NCBI RefSeq assembly: GCF_040253635.1
Contig: NZ_JBEJGX010000003.1
Span: 2,604,001 to 2,668,000 of the forward strand
DNA: 64,000 bases
From: Streptomyces sp. Edi2
Lineage (GTDB): Bacteria; Actinomycetota; Actinomycetes; Streptomycetales; Streptomycetaceae
Direction of reading: 5' to 3'
Shown here: one piece after another, positions 31,632-39,765 of the stretch
Layout of the letters: the number at the start of each line of letters is the position of its first letter
Position numbering within the stretch: the stretch's first letter is position 1
The notes under the pieces: generated by a model
Seen by the model: only the letters and a program-made list of their open reading frames with translations
Database searches by the model: none
Told to the model about the DNA's origin: nothing
Translations under genes and position numbers: made by a program

Positions 31632-32876
31632 GTGAACCAACCGCCGGTCGTCGAATGGACCGAGGCCGACCAGCCCCGTTCCGCCCGTTGGCGCTCCGAG
31701 AACGGCACCCCGCCACCGCGCCGCGTCGTCATCGCGGACGACCGGACGAAGGCCGACGACGCCTACAGATCCGCCTGCGAGGGCACCGCCCTGCTGTGGC
31801 GCGGCGACTTCCACAACGCCCGCCAGCTGCTGACGGCGCTGGCCCGCCGCATCGACCGCCGCCCCCGCAAGGCACCGCCCGCCGATGTCACCCAGGCCTT
31901 CCATCTGCACCGCGCCGCGCAGAACCACCGCGCCCGCATCCTGGGCATGCTGCTGGTCCCGCTCGATGCGACCCTCGCCGTCCCGCTGCACCGCGCCCCC
32001 GATGTCCGCGAGGCCTGCACCAGGGCGTACGGTCCCGTCGAGTCCGCCACCGGAGAGGCCGCCGGGAAGAACGCAGGCGAGACCACCGGGGAAACCTCCG
32101 GGGAGACCGGGGACACCACCGAGGGCTCGGATCCGACCGCCTCGCTCGTCTCGCTGCGCGAACTCCTCGGTCTCATCGGCGCCAACGAATGGCGCAGGAA
32201 AGGCGTCGAGATCCCGGCGCTCGGCGGCGACCGCATCCATCCGCACTACGGCGTCTTCTCCCCGGCCCGCGGCGAGTACGTCGACCTGGTGGCCGAGGCT
32301 CCGCTGCCCGGCGAAGAGCTGGCGTTCGACATCGGCACCGGTACCGGCGTACTGGCCTCGGTCCTCGCCCGGCGCGGCGTCCGCCGGGTCGTGGCCACCG
32401 ACCAGGACCCGCGTGCGCTGGCCTGTGCCCGTGAGAACACCGAACGGCTGGGCGTCGCCGGACAGGTGGAGGTGGTCGAGGCCGATCTGTTCCCGGCCGG
32501 CCGCGCCCCGCTGATCGTCTGCAACCCCCCATGGGTGCCCGCGAAGCCGACCTCACCCGTCGAGTACGCGGTGTACGACCCGGGAAACCGGATGCTGTAC
32601 GGCTTCCTGAGCGGTCTGGCGGACCATCTGACACCGGACGGCGAGGGCTGGCTGATCCTCTCCGACCTGGCCGAACACCTCGGCCTGCGCACGCACGACG
32701 AGCTGCTGGACGCCTTCACCAAGGCCGGCCTGACGATCCTGGGCCGGCACGACATCACCCCGCGCCATCCGCGTGCCCGCGACACCTCCGACCCCCTCCA
32801 TGTGGCCCGCGCGGCCGAGGTCACTTCCCTGTGGCGCCTGGGCACCGCGGACCGGGGTGCGTCCGGTAGCTCCTAG
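31632..32876 (+). CDS. Class I SAM-dependent methyltransferase (HemK/PrmC-like, NPPW motif)
   Basis: A 414-residue protein. The C-terminal half is a Rossmann methyltransferase: motif I is FDIGTGTGVLASVLARRG, VVATDQDPRALACA binds ribose, and VCNPPWVPA is the NPPW signature of enzymes that methylate planar amide or amino groups (glutamine in release factors, or adenine/guanine). The N-terminal half (to about residue 200) is helical and contains a Gly/Glu/Thr low-complexity insert (AAGKNAGETTGETSGETGD). The family is common in Streptomyces with no assigned substrate. GTG 31632 is used, with GAGG upstream. Confidence 0.8.
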   Translation: MNQPPVVEWTEADQPRSARWRSENGTPPPRRVVIADDRTKADDAYRSACEGTALLWRGDFHNARQLLTALARRIDRRPRKAPPADVTQAFHLHRAAQNHRARILGMLLVPLDATLAVPLHRAPDVREACTRAYGPVESATGEAAGKNAGETTGETSGETGDTTEGSDPTASLVSLRELLGLIGANEWRRKGVEIPALGGDRIHPHYGVFSPARGEYVDLVAEAPLPGEELAFDIGTGTGVLASVLARRGVRRVVATDQDPRALACARENTERLGVAGQVEVVEADLFPAGRAPLIVCNPPWVPAKPTSPVEYAVYDPGNRMLYGFLSGLADHLTPDGEGWLILSDLAEHLGLRTHDELLDAFTKAGLTILGRHDITPRHPRARDTSDPLHVARAAEVTSLWRLGTADRGASGSS

Positions 32877-32937
32877 GAGGCCCGCCCCCGCCGGCTCGCA
32901 TGTTCCGACCGGGGGGAGCGAGAGCGAGCTGCTTGCC

Positions 32938-32961
32938 GCCGGGGGTCTGCAGCCCCCCGGC
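32938..32961. terminator. Hairpin between convergent methyltransferase and MerR genes
   Basis: Perfect 8-bp arms GCCGGGGG and CCCCCGGC around an 8-base loop. A second GC-rich partial stem (GCCGG/CCGGC) follows at 32965-32995. It probably works in both directions. Confidence 0.65.
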
Positions 32962-32999
32962 AGTGAGAACCGTCGGCCGGCCCGGTCAGCCCGGCCGGC

Positions 33000-33767
33000 T
33001 CAGCTCAGCCGGGCCTCGGCGTAGACGACCATCGCCTGCTGCTGGTAGACGGCCAGCCCCTCGGCGATCGAGTCGTAGTTCGCCCGCATCTGCGGGTCGT
33101 CGACGTAGGTCTGGGCCAACCCCTTGTAGGCGACCGCGTTCGGGGTCCAGAACCGGCAGATGCCCTGGTAGTGGGCGTGCATCTCGGCTTGCACCGCGGC
33201 ATCGGCAACCGGTGTGCCGGCGACCATGAACTCCGCTGTGCGGATCATCTGCGCCGTCACCTCACGCTGCCACCGCTCCTGGTCCTCGGCGGTCATGGCC
33301 TCTCTGGCCTGCCGGGCCTGCTCCCAGTGCTCCGGCCACCGTTCGCGCGCCTCGGCCTCGGCCTCGTCTCCGGCCGAGGCCTCGAAGCCCTCGAACAGGT
33401 TCTCCGGCCTGTTGATCCTTGCCATGTCGTTGTCCTTGCCTTCCTCCAGTTCGGCGAGGGTCCGCCCGACCGTGCGGACCAGCGTCTCCAGCCGGTCCCG
33501 TTCCTTCAGCAGGCGCCGGTGGTGCTCACGCAGTACGGCCACTTGGTCAACCTGGCTGTCCAGAACCGCCTGGATCTCCCGCAGCCCCAGGTCCAACTCC
33601 CGCATCAGCAGGATCTGCTGCAACCGCAGCAGGTCCGCCTCCTCGTAGTAGCGGTGCCCGTTACTTCCGATCCACGCAGGCGGCAGCAGACCGACCTCGT
33701 CGTAATGCCGCAGCGTCCGGGACGTCACCCCGGACATCCGGGCCACTTCCGCGATCGACCAGGCCAT
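33000..33767 (-). CDS. MerR-family regulator with TipAS-type ligand domain
   Basis: A 255-residue regulator like TipAL. Residues 1-70 are the MerR winged helix (SIAEVARMSGVTSRTLRHYDEVGLLPPAW). A coiled coil follows (about 75-120, LREHHRRLLKERDRLETLVRT), then a TipAS domain beginning near NLFEGF with WPEHWEQARQAREAM and ending QQQAMVVYAEARL. TipAS domains trap thiopeptides and other drugs, and TipAL activates its own promoter. ATG 33767 follows GGGGAG; an earlier frame is unlikely. The gene's own promoter shows the 19-bp spacer expected for MerR control, so autoregulation is likely. Confidence 0.92.
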   Translation of the reverse strand: MAWSIAEVARMSGVTSRTLRHYDEVGLLPPAWIGSNGHRYYEEADLLRLQQILLMRELDLGLREIQAVLDSQVDQVAVLREHHRRLLKERDRLETLVRTVGRTLAELEEGKDNDMARINRPENLFEGFEASAGDEAEAEARERWPEHWEQARQAREAMTAEDQERWQREVTAQMIRTAEFMVAGTPVADAAVQAEMHAHYQGICRFWTPNAVAYKGLAQTYVDDPQMRANYDSIAEGLAVYQQQAMVVYAEARLS

Positions 33768-33813
33768 TGCCGTGACTCCCCTCGCCGGGCCGGTCTCTCC
33801 GGCCCCACTGATG

Positions 33814-33844
33814 ACCGTAGGAGTTGACGCGGCGGCAACCGCAA
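33814..33844 (-). promoter_or_regulatory. MerR-type promoter of the TipA-like regulator gene
   Basis: On the minus strand, -35 TTGCGG (33844-33839) and -10 TACGGT (33819-33814) are separated by exactly 19 bases, the overlong spacer typical of MerR-activated promoters. Within it lies a 17-bp dyad, GTTG..CGC/GCG..CAAC (33823-33839), seven of eight pairs matching. The predicted transcription start is about 40 bases before the ATG. Confidence 0.75.
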
Positions 33845-33955
33845 GCCCGAATCGGCACCCCGTCCCGGGCACGAGAAGCGCACCCCGCCGTCAGGCACCT
33901 GGGGCCACCCCGTCAGACACCGGGATCGCACCTCGTCAGGCACGATGGACGCACC

Positions 33956-34612
33956 ATGGATCCCCGGCTCCTCCTCTCCCGCGCCCGCCGGCTCGCCGCC
34001 TCCGCGGCCCCCGGCCGACGACGGCTGCTCGGCATCGCCGGCCCGCCCGGCGCCGGCAAGTCCACCCTCGCCGCCCACCTCGTGGCGGAGCTGGCCGGTC
34101 AGGCGGCGCTCGTCCCGATGGACGGCTTCCACCTCGCCGAGGCGGAGCTGCGCCGCCTGGGCCGTACGGACCGCAAGGGCGCGCCGGACACCTTCGACCC
34201 GGCCGGCTACGCCGCGCTGCTGGCGCGCCTGCGCTCCCCGGAGCCGGACACCGCCGTCTACGCCCCGGCGTTCGACCGCCGTATCGAGGAGCCGGTGGCC
34301 GGCAGCATCCCCGTGGCGCCGCATATCCCCCTCGTCGTCACCGAGGGCAACTACCTCCTCCTCGACTCCGCCCCGTGGCCGCGGGTCCGGGCATTGCTCG
34401 ACGAGGTCTGGTACGTGGAGCTGGAGACCCCGGAACGGATCCGGCGGCTGGTCGGCCGGCATGAGCGGTTCGGGCGTCCGCGCGCCGACGCCGAGCGGTT
34501 CGTACGCACCTCGGACGAGGCCAACGCCCGTGTGGTGGCGGCCACCCGGGACCGCGCCGACCTCGTCATCACCTTCGCACCCGGAGAGGCCCCACCTCCA
34601 CCGAGCGCATGA
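33956..34612 (+). CDS. Nucleoside/nucleotide (uridine-type) kinase family protein
   Basis: A 218-residue P-loop kinase. Walker A is LLGIAGPPGAGKSTLAAHLVAEL, followed by VPMDGFHLAEAELRRLGRTDRKGAPDTFDPAGY, typical of uridine kinase/phosphoribulokinase/pantothenate kinase relatives. The lid YAPAFDRRIEEPVAGSIPV and IPLVVTEGNYLLLD complete the core. Similar proteins in other bacteria (FrcK-like) phosphorylate an unknown sugar or nucleoside. ATG 33956 is used. Its last 44 bases overlap the convergent DUF4267-like gene on the other strand, an unusual tail-to-tail overlap. Confidence 0.85.
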   Translation: MDPRLLLSRARRLAASAAPGRRRLLGIAGPPGAGKSTLAAHLVAELAGQAALVPMDGFHLAEAELRRLGRTDRKGAPDTFDPAGYAALLARLRSPEPDTAVYAPAFDRRIEEPVAGSIPVAPHIPLVVTEGNYLLLDSAPWPRVRALLDEVWYVELETPERIRRLVGRHERFGRPRADAERFVRTSDEANARVVAATRDRADLVITFAPGEAPPPPSA

Positions 34613-34994
34613 CCCCGCTCCCCCACCGCCGCCGGTCGGCGAGCAGCCCGGCCACCGACAGCGCACCCCACCCGACGGACACCGCCACCGCCGACAGCTT
34701 CCGGCCGCGCCCCGGCAGCGTCGCACCGAGCAGGACGGCGTCCCCGAAGTCCGCAGCGATCCGCACATACGCGGCGGTGCGCAGGGCCGGCCCTTCCGGA
34801 GCCAGCACCATCGCCAGCCCGCTCGCCGTGTCCCGCCAGGCCAGCGGGCGCAGCGCGGTGCGGGTCGCCGGCGCGGTCCGCCCTTTGGTGTCGACCAGCC
34901 CCGAGGGCCGAGCCAGCAGATCGGGCAGCGCCGCCACCGCCACCCCGTACACGGCCGTGGCCACCCCCACCGCACGCAACAGACCAACCTTCAT
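34569..34994 (-). CDS. Small integral membrane protein (DUF4267-like)
   Basis: A 141-residue protein with four hydrophobic segments (LRAVGVATAVYGVAVAALP, DTASGLAMVLAPEG, IAADFGDAVLLGATLP, LSAVAVSVGWGALSVAGLL). The pattern and the RDTASGLAMVLAP and RIAADFGDAVLLG segments resemble DUF4267 proteins, often found beside TetR/MarR regulators. Function unknown. ATG 34994 has AAGGGGA upstream. It is divergent from the MarR gene, and the shared promoter region carries that regulator's presumed operators. Its 3' end overlaps the kinase gene by 44 bases. Confidence 0.7.
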   Translation of the reverse strand: MKVGLLRAVGVATAVYGVAVAALPDLLARPSGLVDTKGRTAPATRTALRPLAWRDTASGLAMVLAPEGPALRTAAYVRIAADFGDAVLLGATLPGRGRKLSAVAVSVGWGALSVAGLLADRRRWGSGVMRSVEVGPLRVRR

Positions 34995-35108
34995 CCGCCA
35001 TCCCCTTTCCTCGTCTTTCCTCGTCTCTTCTCCCGTCGACCGGCCGCACGAGCCCCCTCGCGCCCGCCGCCTTCTCCATTCCTTTCCGCGACAGCCCCCT
35101 TCCCAAAC

Positions 35109-35134
35109 GACATCAGCGATGTCATCATGACATC
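35109..35134. promoter_or_regulatory. Overlapping palindromes abutting the MarR start codon
   Basis: GACATC-AGC-GATGTC (35109-35123) and GATGTCA-TCA-TGACATC (35118-35134) are both perfect inverted repeats with 3-base spacers, sharing a half-site. The second ends on the base before the MarR ATG at 35135. Such an array fits autorepression by MarR, and it also lies in the promoter shared with the divergent membrane-protein gene. Confidence 0.75.
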
Positions 35135-35749
35135 ATGAGTGTCAGCGAGGAGAAGCGTGCCGGAGTGGCGAAAGACGCCGGCGGCGGAGAACCGTCGCCC
35201 ACCGAAGACCTGCTGTACGGCGTCATCCGGCGCCTGTGGCCGCTGCACCGCACGGTCGTCCGCGCGGTGGAACACGAACTGGCGGGCACGGGCATGACCG
35301 CCGGCGAACACGCGCTGCTGGACGCACTGCGCACTGAAGGCCCGCGCACCGTTCCGCAGTTGGCGCGCGGGATGGGGCTCGACCGGCAGCCGGTGCAGCG
35401 CTGGGTGAACCACGCCTTGGAGCTGGGCCTGGTCGTGACCGCCCCGAACCCCGCGCACCGCCGCTCGTCCCTGATCCGGCTCACCGACGAGGGCACGGAA
35501 GCGATACGCGACGTCCGGGAATCCGAGGCAGCGGCGCTGAGGCAACGGCTGGCCGACCTGTCCGCCGAGGACGTCCGTACCGCGCTGCACGTACTGGACC
35601 GGCTCGGCGAGGAGTTCCGGCAGCTGGCGGACGGCTCACGCGTGACACCGGAGGAAACCGGCAGTTGCGGCACCACCGGCAAGAGCGACGACAATGGCAT
35701 CACGCCCACCTCATCGCATCCGGTACACAAAGGACGGCCCGCAAGATGA
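35135..35749 (+). CDS. MarR-family transcriptional regulator
   Basis: A 204-residue MarR protein. The winged helix is recognisable in GMTAGEHALLDALRTEGPRTVPQLARGMGLDRQPVQRWVNHALELGLV, with the wing in NPAHRRSSLIRLTDEG. A flexible C-terminal tail of about 45 residues is not conserved. No Shine-Dalgarno sequence precedes ATG 35135, because the operator palindrome ends directly at it, so translation may be leaderless. The stop overlaps the start of the hydrolase gene (ATGA), so the two form an operon, and the hydrolase is probably the regulated enzyme. Confidence 0.9.
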   Translation: MSVSEEKRAGVAKDAGGGEPSPTEDLLYGVIRRLWPLHRTVVRAVEHELAGTGMTAGEHALLDALRTEGPRTVPQLARGMGLDRQPVQRWVNHALELGLVVTAPNPAHRRSSLIRLTDEGTEAIRDVRESEAAALRQRLADLSAEDVRTALHVLDRLGEEFRQLADGSRVTPEETGSCGTTGKSDDNGITPTSSHPVHKGRPAR

Positions 35750-36594
35750 CCCGAGGAATCACCGACTGGTCCGAGATCGACAACGGGCTCGTGCCGGTCG
35801 ACGACGGTGAGCTGTTCTACGAAACGGCCGGCTCGGGCCCCGCGGTGGTGCTGCTCCACGGCGGCATGCTCGACCAGCACATGTGGGACGAGCAGTTCGC
35901 CTGGCTGGTGAACTCCGGCCTGCGCGCGATCCGTTACGACTTCCGCGGCCATGGCCTGTCCTCCACCGTGACCGGGGACTACGCGAACCACGACGATCTG
36001 TGCGCCCTGCTGGACACGCTCGATGTTCCCGGCGCCGTCCTCGTCGGCCTCTCCCATGGCGCGCGGGTCGCGCTCGACACCGCCATAGCCCGCCCGGAGC
36101 GGGTGACGGCCCTCGCACTCGCCTCCCCCGGCATCAGCGGCCGCGCCTTCACCGACCCCTTCCTCCTGGAGCACATCAAGGAGCAGGTGGCGGCGATCGG
36201 CGCACCGGACGGCGCGGAACGCTATGTCGAGCACTTCCTGCGGATGTGGGTGGACGGACCGCACCGCGCGCCCTCCACGGTGCACCCGGGCTTCCGTGAG
36301 CGGATGCGCGCCTCGGCCGAGGCCAATGTGGAGGTACATGCCGAGGGTGCGGGTGCCGGTATGGCCCTTGAGGCCGGCGCCGCCGACCGCCTGGACGAGA
36401 TACGGGTGCCCACCGTCGTGTTCGACGGCGACCTCGACAGCAGGGACATCTCCGCCAACGCCCATGCGATCACCCTGACCGTTCCCGGCGCCCGAAGAGT
36501 CCGGATACCGGGCGCGGCACATATGGTCAACCTGGAGAACACCGCACTCTTCGACCGCGAACTCCACGCCTTCCTCTCGTCCCTGGACTATTGA
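35746..36594 (+). CDS. Alpha/beta-hydrolase of the MarR operon
   Basis: A 282-residue soluble alpha/beta-hydrolase. The oxyanion region is VVLLHGGMLDQHMW, the nucleophile elbow is LVGLSHGARVALD (Ser in G-L-S-H-G), the acid residue lies in VVFDGDLDSRD and the catalytic His is in PGAAHMVNLENTALF. The lid region is around HFLRMWVDGPHR. It is similar to haloperoxidase/esterase-type enzymes that clear small esters or peroxides. ATG 35746 overlaps the MarR stop by four bases and AAAGGA lies upstream. It probably detoxifies or processes the ligand sensed by MarR. Confidence 0.88.
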   Translation: MTRGITDWSEIDNGLVPVDDGELFYETAGSGPAVVLLHGGMLDQHMWDEQFAWLVNSGLRAIRYDFRGHGLSSTVTGDYANHDDLCALLDTLDVPGAVLVGLSHGARVALDTAIARPERVTALALASPGISGRAFTDPFLLEHIKEQVAAIGAPDGAERYVEHFLRMWVDGPHRAPSTVHPGFRERMRASAEANVEVHAEGAGAGMALEAGAADRLDEIRVPTVVFDGDLDSRDISANAHAITLTVPGARRVRIPGAAHMVNLENTALFDRELHAFLSSLDY

Positions 36595-36721
36595 GGGCTG
36601 CTGAGGCCGTGCGGACTGCTGAGGTCTGCTGCACCGCCGCGGGCCACGCCCCCGGGGCCGTCGGCGCGAAAGAACGACCGGGGCGGCAGCGACCACCCCG
36701 TGGCAGCTAGAGTGACCGGGC

Positions 36722-36902
36722 CGTGGTGTTCGGGAAGCCGGTGACGGACCTTTGGGTCCCAGACCGGAGCGGCCCTCGCCACTGTGATCGGGGAGTTTCC
36801 GCCCCTTCCGCAGACGCACGGCGCGTCTGCGGCGCCACTGACCGCGACCGCGGCCGGGAAGGCGGGGCGGGCGCGCGCACCCGTAAGCCAGGAGACCGGC
36901 CA
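36722..36902 (+). promoter_or_regulatory. Cobalamin (B12) riboswitch
   Basis: Conserved elements appear in order: GGGAAGCCGGTG (36731 on), GCCCTCGCCACTGTGATC (36773 on), GCCACTG, GGGAAGGC (36855 on), and the B12 box AGCCAGGAGACCGGCC (36884-36899). The RNA ends about 50 bases before the proposed start of the Ni/Co permease. High cobalamin would turn off translation or transcription. Such RNAs control cobalt uptake and B12 genes across actinobacteria. Confidence 0.92.
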
Positions 36903-36949
36903 CGGCATCTCACGAAGTGATCCACGAGGTGCTGGAGCGTGACCGCCGG

Positions 36950-38185
36950 ATGGCCCTGTCCACCGATACCCGTACCACCCCTGCCTCCGCGGCGTTCCGC
37001 TGGCGCCGGCAGGACACCGTCCGCACCGCGGGCCTGATGGCCGTCATAGCCGGTCTGCACGTCATCGCCTTCGGCGTGCTCTTCCTGCTCGTGGTGCCGC
37101 ATCACTACGCCGTGGGCAGCCAGGTCTTCGGCGTGGGACTCGGTGTCACCGCCTACACCCTCGGGATGCGGCACGCCTTCGACGCCGACCACATCGCCGC
37201 CATCGACAACACCACCCGCAAGCTGATGGCCGACGGCAAGCGGCCGGTCTCGGTCGGCTTCTGGTTCGCCCTGGGCCACTCCAGCGTGGTCGTCGCGATG
37301 GCGGCCCTGGTGGCGGGCGGCGCCCAGCTGGCGGGCACCTTGCTCAACGACGAGTCCCGTACGCACCAGATCCTCGGCACGATCGGTACCACGATCTCGG
37401 GGAGCTTTCTCTACCTCATCGCCGCCCTCAACCTGATCGCGCTGGCCGGGATCTGGCGGGTCTTCCGCGGTATGCGCAACGGCCACTACGACGAGGCCGA
37501 GCTGGAGCAGCGCCTCGATGCGCGCGGCTTCATGAACCGCTTCCTGGGACGGTTCACCCGCTCGATCTCCCGCCCCGGCCAGATGTTCCCGCTCGGCTTC
37601 CTCTTCGGACTCGGCTTCGACACCGCGACCGAAGTGACGCTGATGGTGATGGCGGGCAGCGGCGCCGCGGCCGGCCTGCCCTGGTACGCCGTGCTGTGCC
37701 TGCCGCTGCTCTTCGCCGCCGGCATGAGCCTGTTCGACACCCTCGACGGCACCTTCATGAACTTCGCCTACCAGTGGGCGTTCTCCAACCCGGTGCGCAA
37801 GGTCTACTACAACCTCACCATCACCGGCCTGTCGATCGCGGTCGCCTTCTTCATCGGCACGATCGAGCTGGTCACCGTGCTGCACGAGAAGCTTGCCCTC
37901 AACGACCCGCTGACCGGCTGGATTTCCGGCCTCGACCTCGACAACGTCGGCTTCCTCATCGTCGGCCTGTTCGTGGTGGTGTGGGCCGCGGCGCTGGCGT
38001 ACTGGCGACTGACCGGCGTCGAGAAGCGCTGGGCGGAGCGGGCAGAGCGCGCGGAGCTGGCCGGGCGAACCCAGCCCGCGGAGCAGGCGGGGCCGACGGG
38101 GCCGACGGGGCCGACGGGGCCGACGGGGCCGACGGGGCCGACGGGGCCGACGGGGCCGACGGAGTGTGCCACGCCGGACTCCTGA
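36950..38185 (+). CDS. HoxN/NixA-family nickel/cobalt permease
   Basis: A 411-residue, eight-helix metal permease (NiCoT family) that imports Co2+ or Ni2+. The signature GMRHAFDADHIAAIDNTTR in helix II is present, as are LGHSSVVVAMA and GFDTATEV in helix V; the HAFDADH motif and the LGHSS region bind the metal. The riboswitch upstream points to cobalt for cobalamin synthesis. ATG 36950 is chosen, with GGAG 12 bases upstream; GTG 36917 or 36929 could extend it. The C-terminal tail contains (GPT)8, encoded by a 9-bp tandem repeat, and is likely free of function. Monocistronic. Confidence 0.9.
   Translation: MALSTDTRTTPASAAFRWRRQDTVRTAGLMAVIAGLHVIAFGVLFLLVVPHHYAVGSQVFGVGLGVTAYTLGMRHAFDADHIAAIDNTTRKLMADGKRPVSVGFWFALGHSSVVVAMAALVAGGAQLAGTLLNDESRTHQILGTIGTTISGSFLYLIAALNLIALAGIWRVFRGMRNGHYDEAELEQRLDARGFMNRFLGRFTRSISRPGQMFPLGFLFGLGFDTATEVTLMVMAGSGAAAGLPWYAVLCLPLLFAAGMSLFDTLDGTFMNFAYQWAFSNPVRKVYYNLTITGLSIAVAFFIGTIELVTVLHEKLALNDPLTGWISGLDLDNVGFLIVGLFVVVWAAALAYWRLTGVEKRWAERAERAELAGRTQPAEQAGPTGPTGPTGPTGPTGPTGPTGPTECATPDS
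38090..38161 (+). repeat. In-frame 9-bp tandem repeat, eight copies
   Basis: GGGCCGACG repeats eight times without change, encoding (Gly-Pro-Thr)8 in the tail of the Ni/Co permease. Perfect identity at DNA level shows recent slippage expansion; copy number probably varies between strains. Confidence 0.9.
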
Positions 38186-38260
38186 GGCGCGTGAGCCCCA
38201 CGCCCCGCAGAAGTCCCCAGCGCCCGAATGGGCGCCGGGACACCGCCCCCCTGGCTCCCC

Positions 38261-38761
38261 TCAGGTGGCCGAACCGGCTGCCGCCCCCGTCGCCAGATCC
38301 GGCCCCCAGCGCTGCAGCGCCTCCGCCAGATCGAGGGGGCGCAGCCGCTCCGGCTGGTCCGGTCCCGGCCAGTCCTCCCGCGGGACCCGCCACATCACCT
38401 CGAACTCGTTGCCGTCCGGGTCCTTGGCGTACAGCGACTTGGCGACGAGGTGATCACTCGACCCCACCAGCGCGCCCCGCTCGACGAGCTGCGCATGGGC
38501 CGCGACCAGCTCGCCGAGCGTGCCGATCTCCCAGGCCAGGTGGTAGAGCCCGACCCGCCCGGCCTCGGGCCCCGGTGCCTCCACCCCCACCGAGAACAGC
38601 GCCAAATCATGATCGTTGAGTGAGCCGGGAGCGCGAAGAAAAGCGGCCTGTCCCGGCACCTCCATCCCCACCGTGAGCCCCAGAGCCTCGGTATAGAAAG
38701 CAACCGACCGGGCCACATCACGGACGTAAAGCACCGCGTGGTTCAGACGTCTTACGGACAT
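38261..38761 (-). CDS. VOC-superfamily protein (glyoxalase / extradiol dioxygenase-like)
   Basis: A 166-residue vicinal-oxygen-chelate protein with two beta-alpha-beta-beta-beta modules: RLNHAVLYVRDVARSVAFYTEALGLTVGM and LYHLAWEIGTLGELVAAHAQL. The metal ligands His8 (LNHAVLY), His in LYHLAWE and Glu in GNEFEVMW are visible. Members act as catechol dioxygenases, glyoxalases or resistance proteins, so the substrate is open. ATG 38761 follows GGAGAG. It lies between the B12-controlled permease (convergent) and the catabolic operon end, and is probably expressed alone. Confidence 0.88.
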   Translation of the reverse strand: MSVRRLNHAVLYVRDVARSVAFYTEALGLTVGMEVPGQAAFLRAPGSLNDHDLALFSVGVEAPGPEAGRVGLYHLAWEIGTLGELVAAHAQLVERGALVGSSDHLVAKSLYAKDPDGNEFEVMWRVPREDWPGPDQPERLRPLDLAEALQRWGPDLATGAAAGSAT

Positions 38762-38973
38762 GCAGCCTGCTCTCCGATCTCCTGCCACGACACCACCAGG
38801 GGCCACCGCGCCCTCCCCACCTCTGATCTACCCCACCGGCCCCGCCACTGCCCAGCGTCCTTGGGCCGGTATCCGGCCGTTTTCCGTCCCGCTTTCCGGC
38901 CCTGGTGCCCGAGGTCCCCAGACCGGCGACCCCCAGACCGGCGCAGGAGGGACGCGCGGGCCGACGCCGGTCT

Positions 38974-39765
38974 TCAGCCGGCGGGCGGGGCGGGTGCGGT
39001 GGCCGACCGCTGCCCGAGGAAGGCGGTGATCGCCCGGTCGAAGTGGGGCCGCGCCACCGCCGGTCGCGGATTGACGGCGGCGGCCTGCCGCTGTGGTGCC
39101 AGCGCGGCGGTCACCGCCAGCTTGGCGGCCCGGATCGCCGCGGGTGGCTGCCCGGCGATCGCGGTGGCGAGATCGCGGGTGCGGGCGGTGAGTTGCTCCT
39201 CGGGCACGCTGTCCTCCGCGAGTCCGCGGGCCACCGCGGTGTGGGCGGCGAGCAGCCGGCCGGTGTAGAGCAGCTCCCGCGCCGCAGCAGGTCCGGCCAG
39301 AGCGACCAGGCGTGCGGCGAAGGCCGGACTGGCGAGGATGCCGAGCCGGGCGATCGGCATCCCGATCCGTGCCCCGTCCGCCATGAGCCGCAGATCGCAG
39401 GCGAGGGCGAGTTGGCATCCCGCGCCGGCGGCGACACCGCGGATCTCGGCGATCACCGGAACGGGGCAGTCCTCGATCGCGGTGAACGCCGCTTCCATAT
39501 GGGCGAAGGACTCCTCGACGTAGCCGGTGTCCGCATCCACCCAGTCAGTCATGTTCGAACCGGCGCAGAACGTGTCGCCCTGCCCGCGGATCACCAGCGC
39601 CCGCAGCGACCGGTCCTCCCCGAGCTCCCCGACCTCCCGGGCCAGCCGCGCCCAGGCCCGGCCGGGAAGGGCGTTGCGCCGGTGGCCGTCACCGATACGG
39701 ATCTCGGCGACCGGTCCGGACCGGGAGGTCCGAAGGGCCGGGTCGGGGGCGGGTACGGGGGTCAC
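38974..39765 (-). CDS. Enoyl-CoA hydratase/isomerase family protein
   Basis: A 263-residue crotonase-fold protein. The oxyanion-hole segments are DTFCAGSNMTDWV and EIRGVAAGAGCQLALACDLRLM (core G-V-A-A-G-A-G). The two usual acid/base glutamates are not obvious; the position after the hole reads ARLGILASPA, so it may be an isomerase, hydratase or CoA hydrolase. It is the last gene of the operon and overlaps the CoA-transferase gene by four bases (ATGA). It would act on a CoA ester produced by that enzyme. Confidence 0.85.
   Translation of the reverse strand: MTPVPAPDPALRTSRSGPVAEIRIGDGHRRNALPGRAWARLAREVGELGEDRSLRALVIRGQGDTFCAGSNMTDWVDADTGYVEESFAHMEAAFTAIEDCPVPVIAEIRGVAAGAGCQLALACDLRLMADGARIGMPIARLGILASPAFAARLVALAGPAAARELLYTGRLLAAHTAVARGLAEDSVPEEQLTARTRDLATAIAGQPPAAIRAAKLAVTAALAPQRQAAAVNPRPAVARPHFDRAITAFLGQRSATAPAPPAG

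Noticed and set aside
38090..38161. Collagen-like domain (GPT)8
   Set aside because: Only 24 residues at the very end of a permease, with identical codons. Slippage is more likely than a collagen fold.
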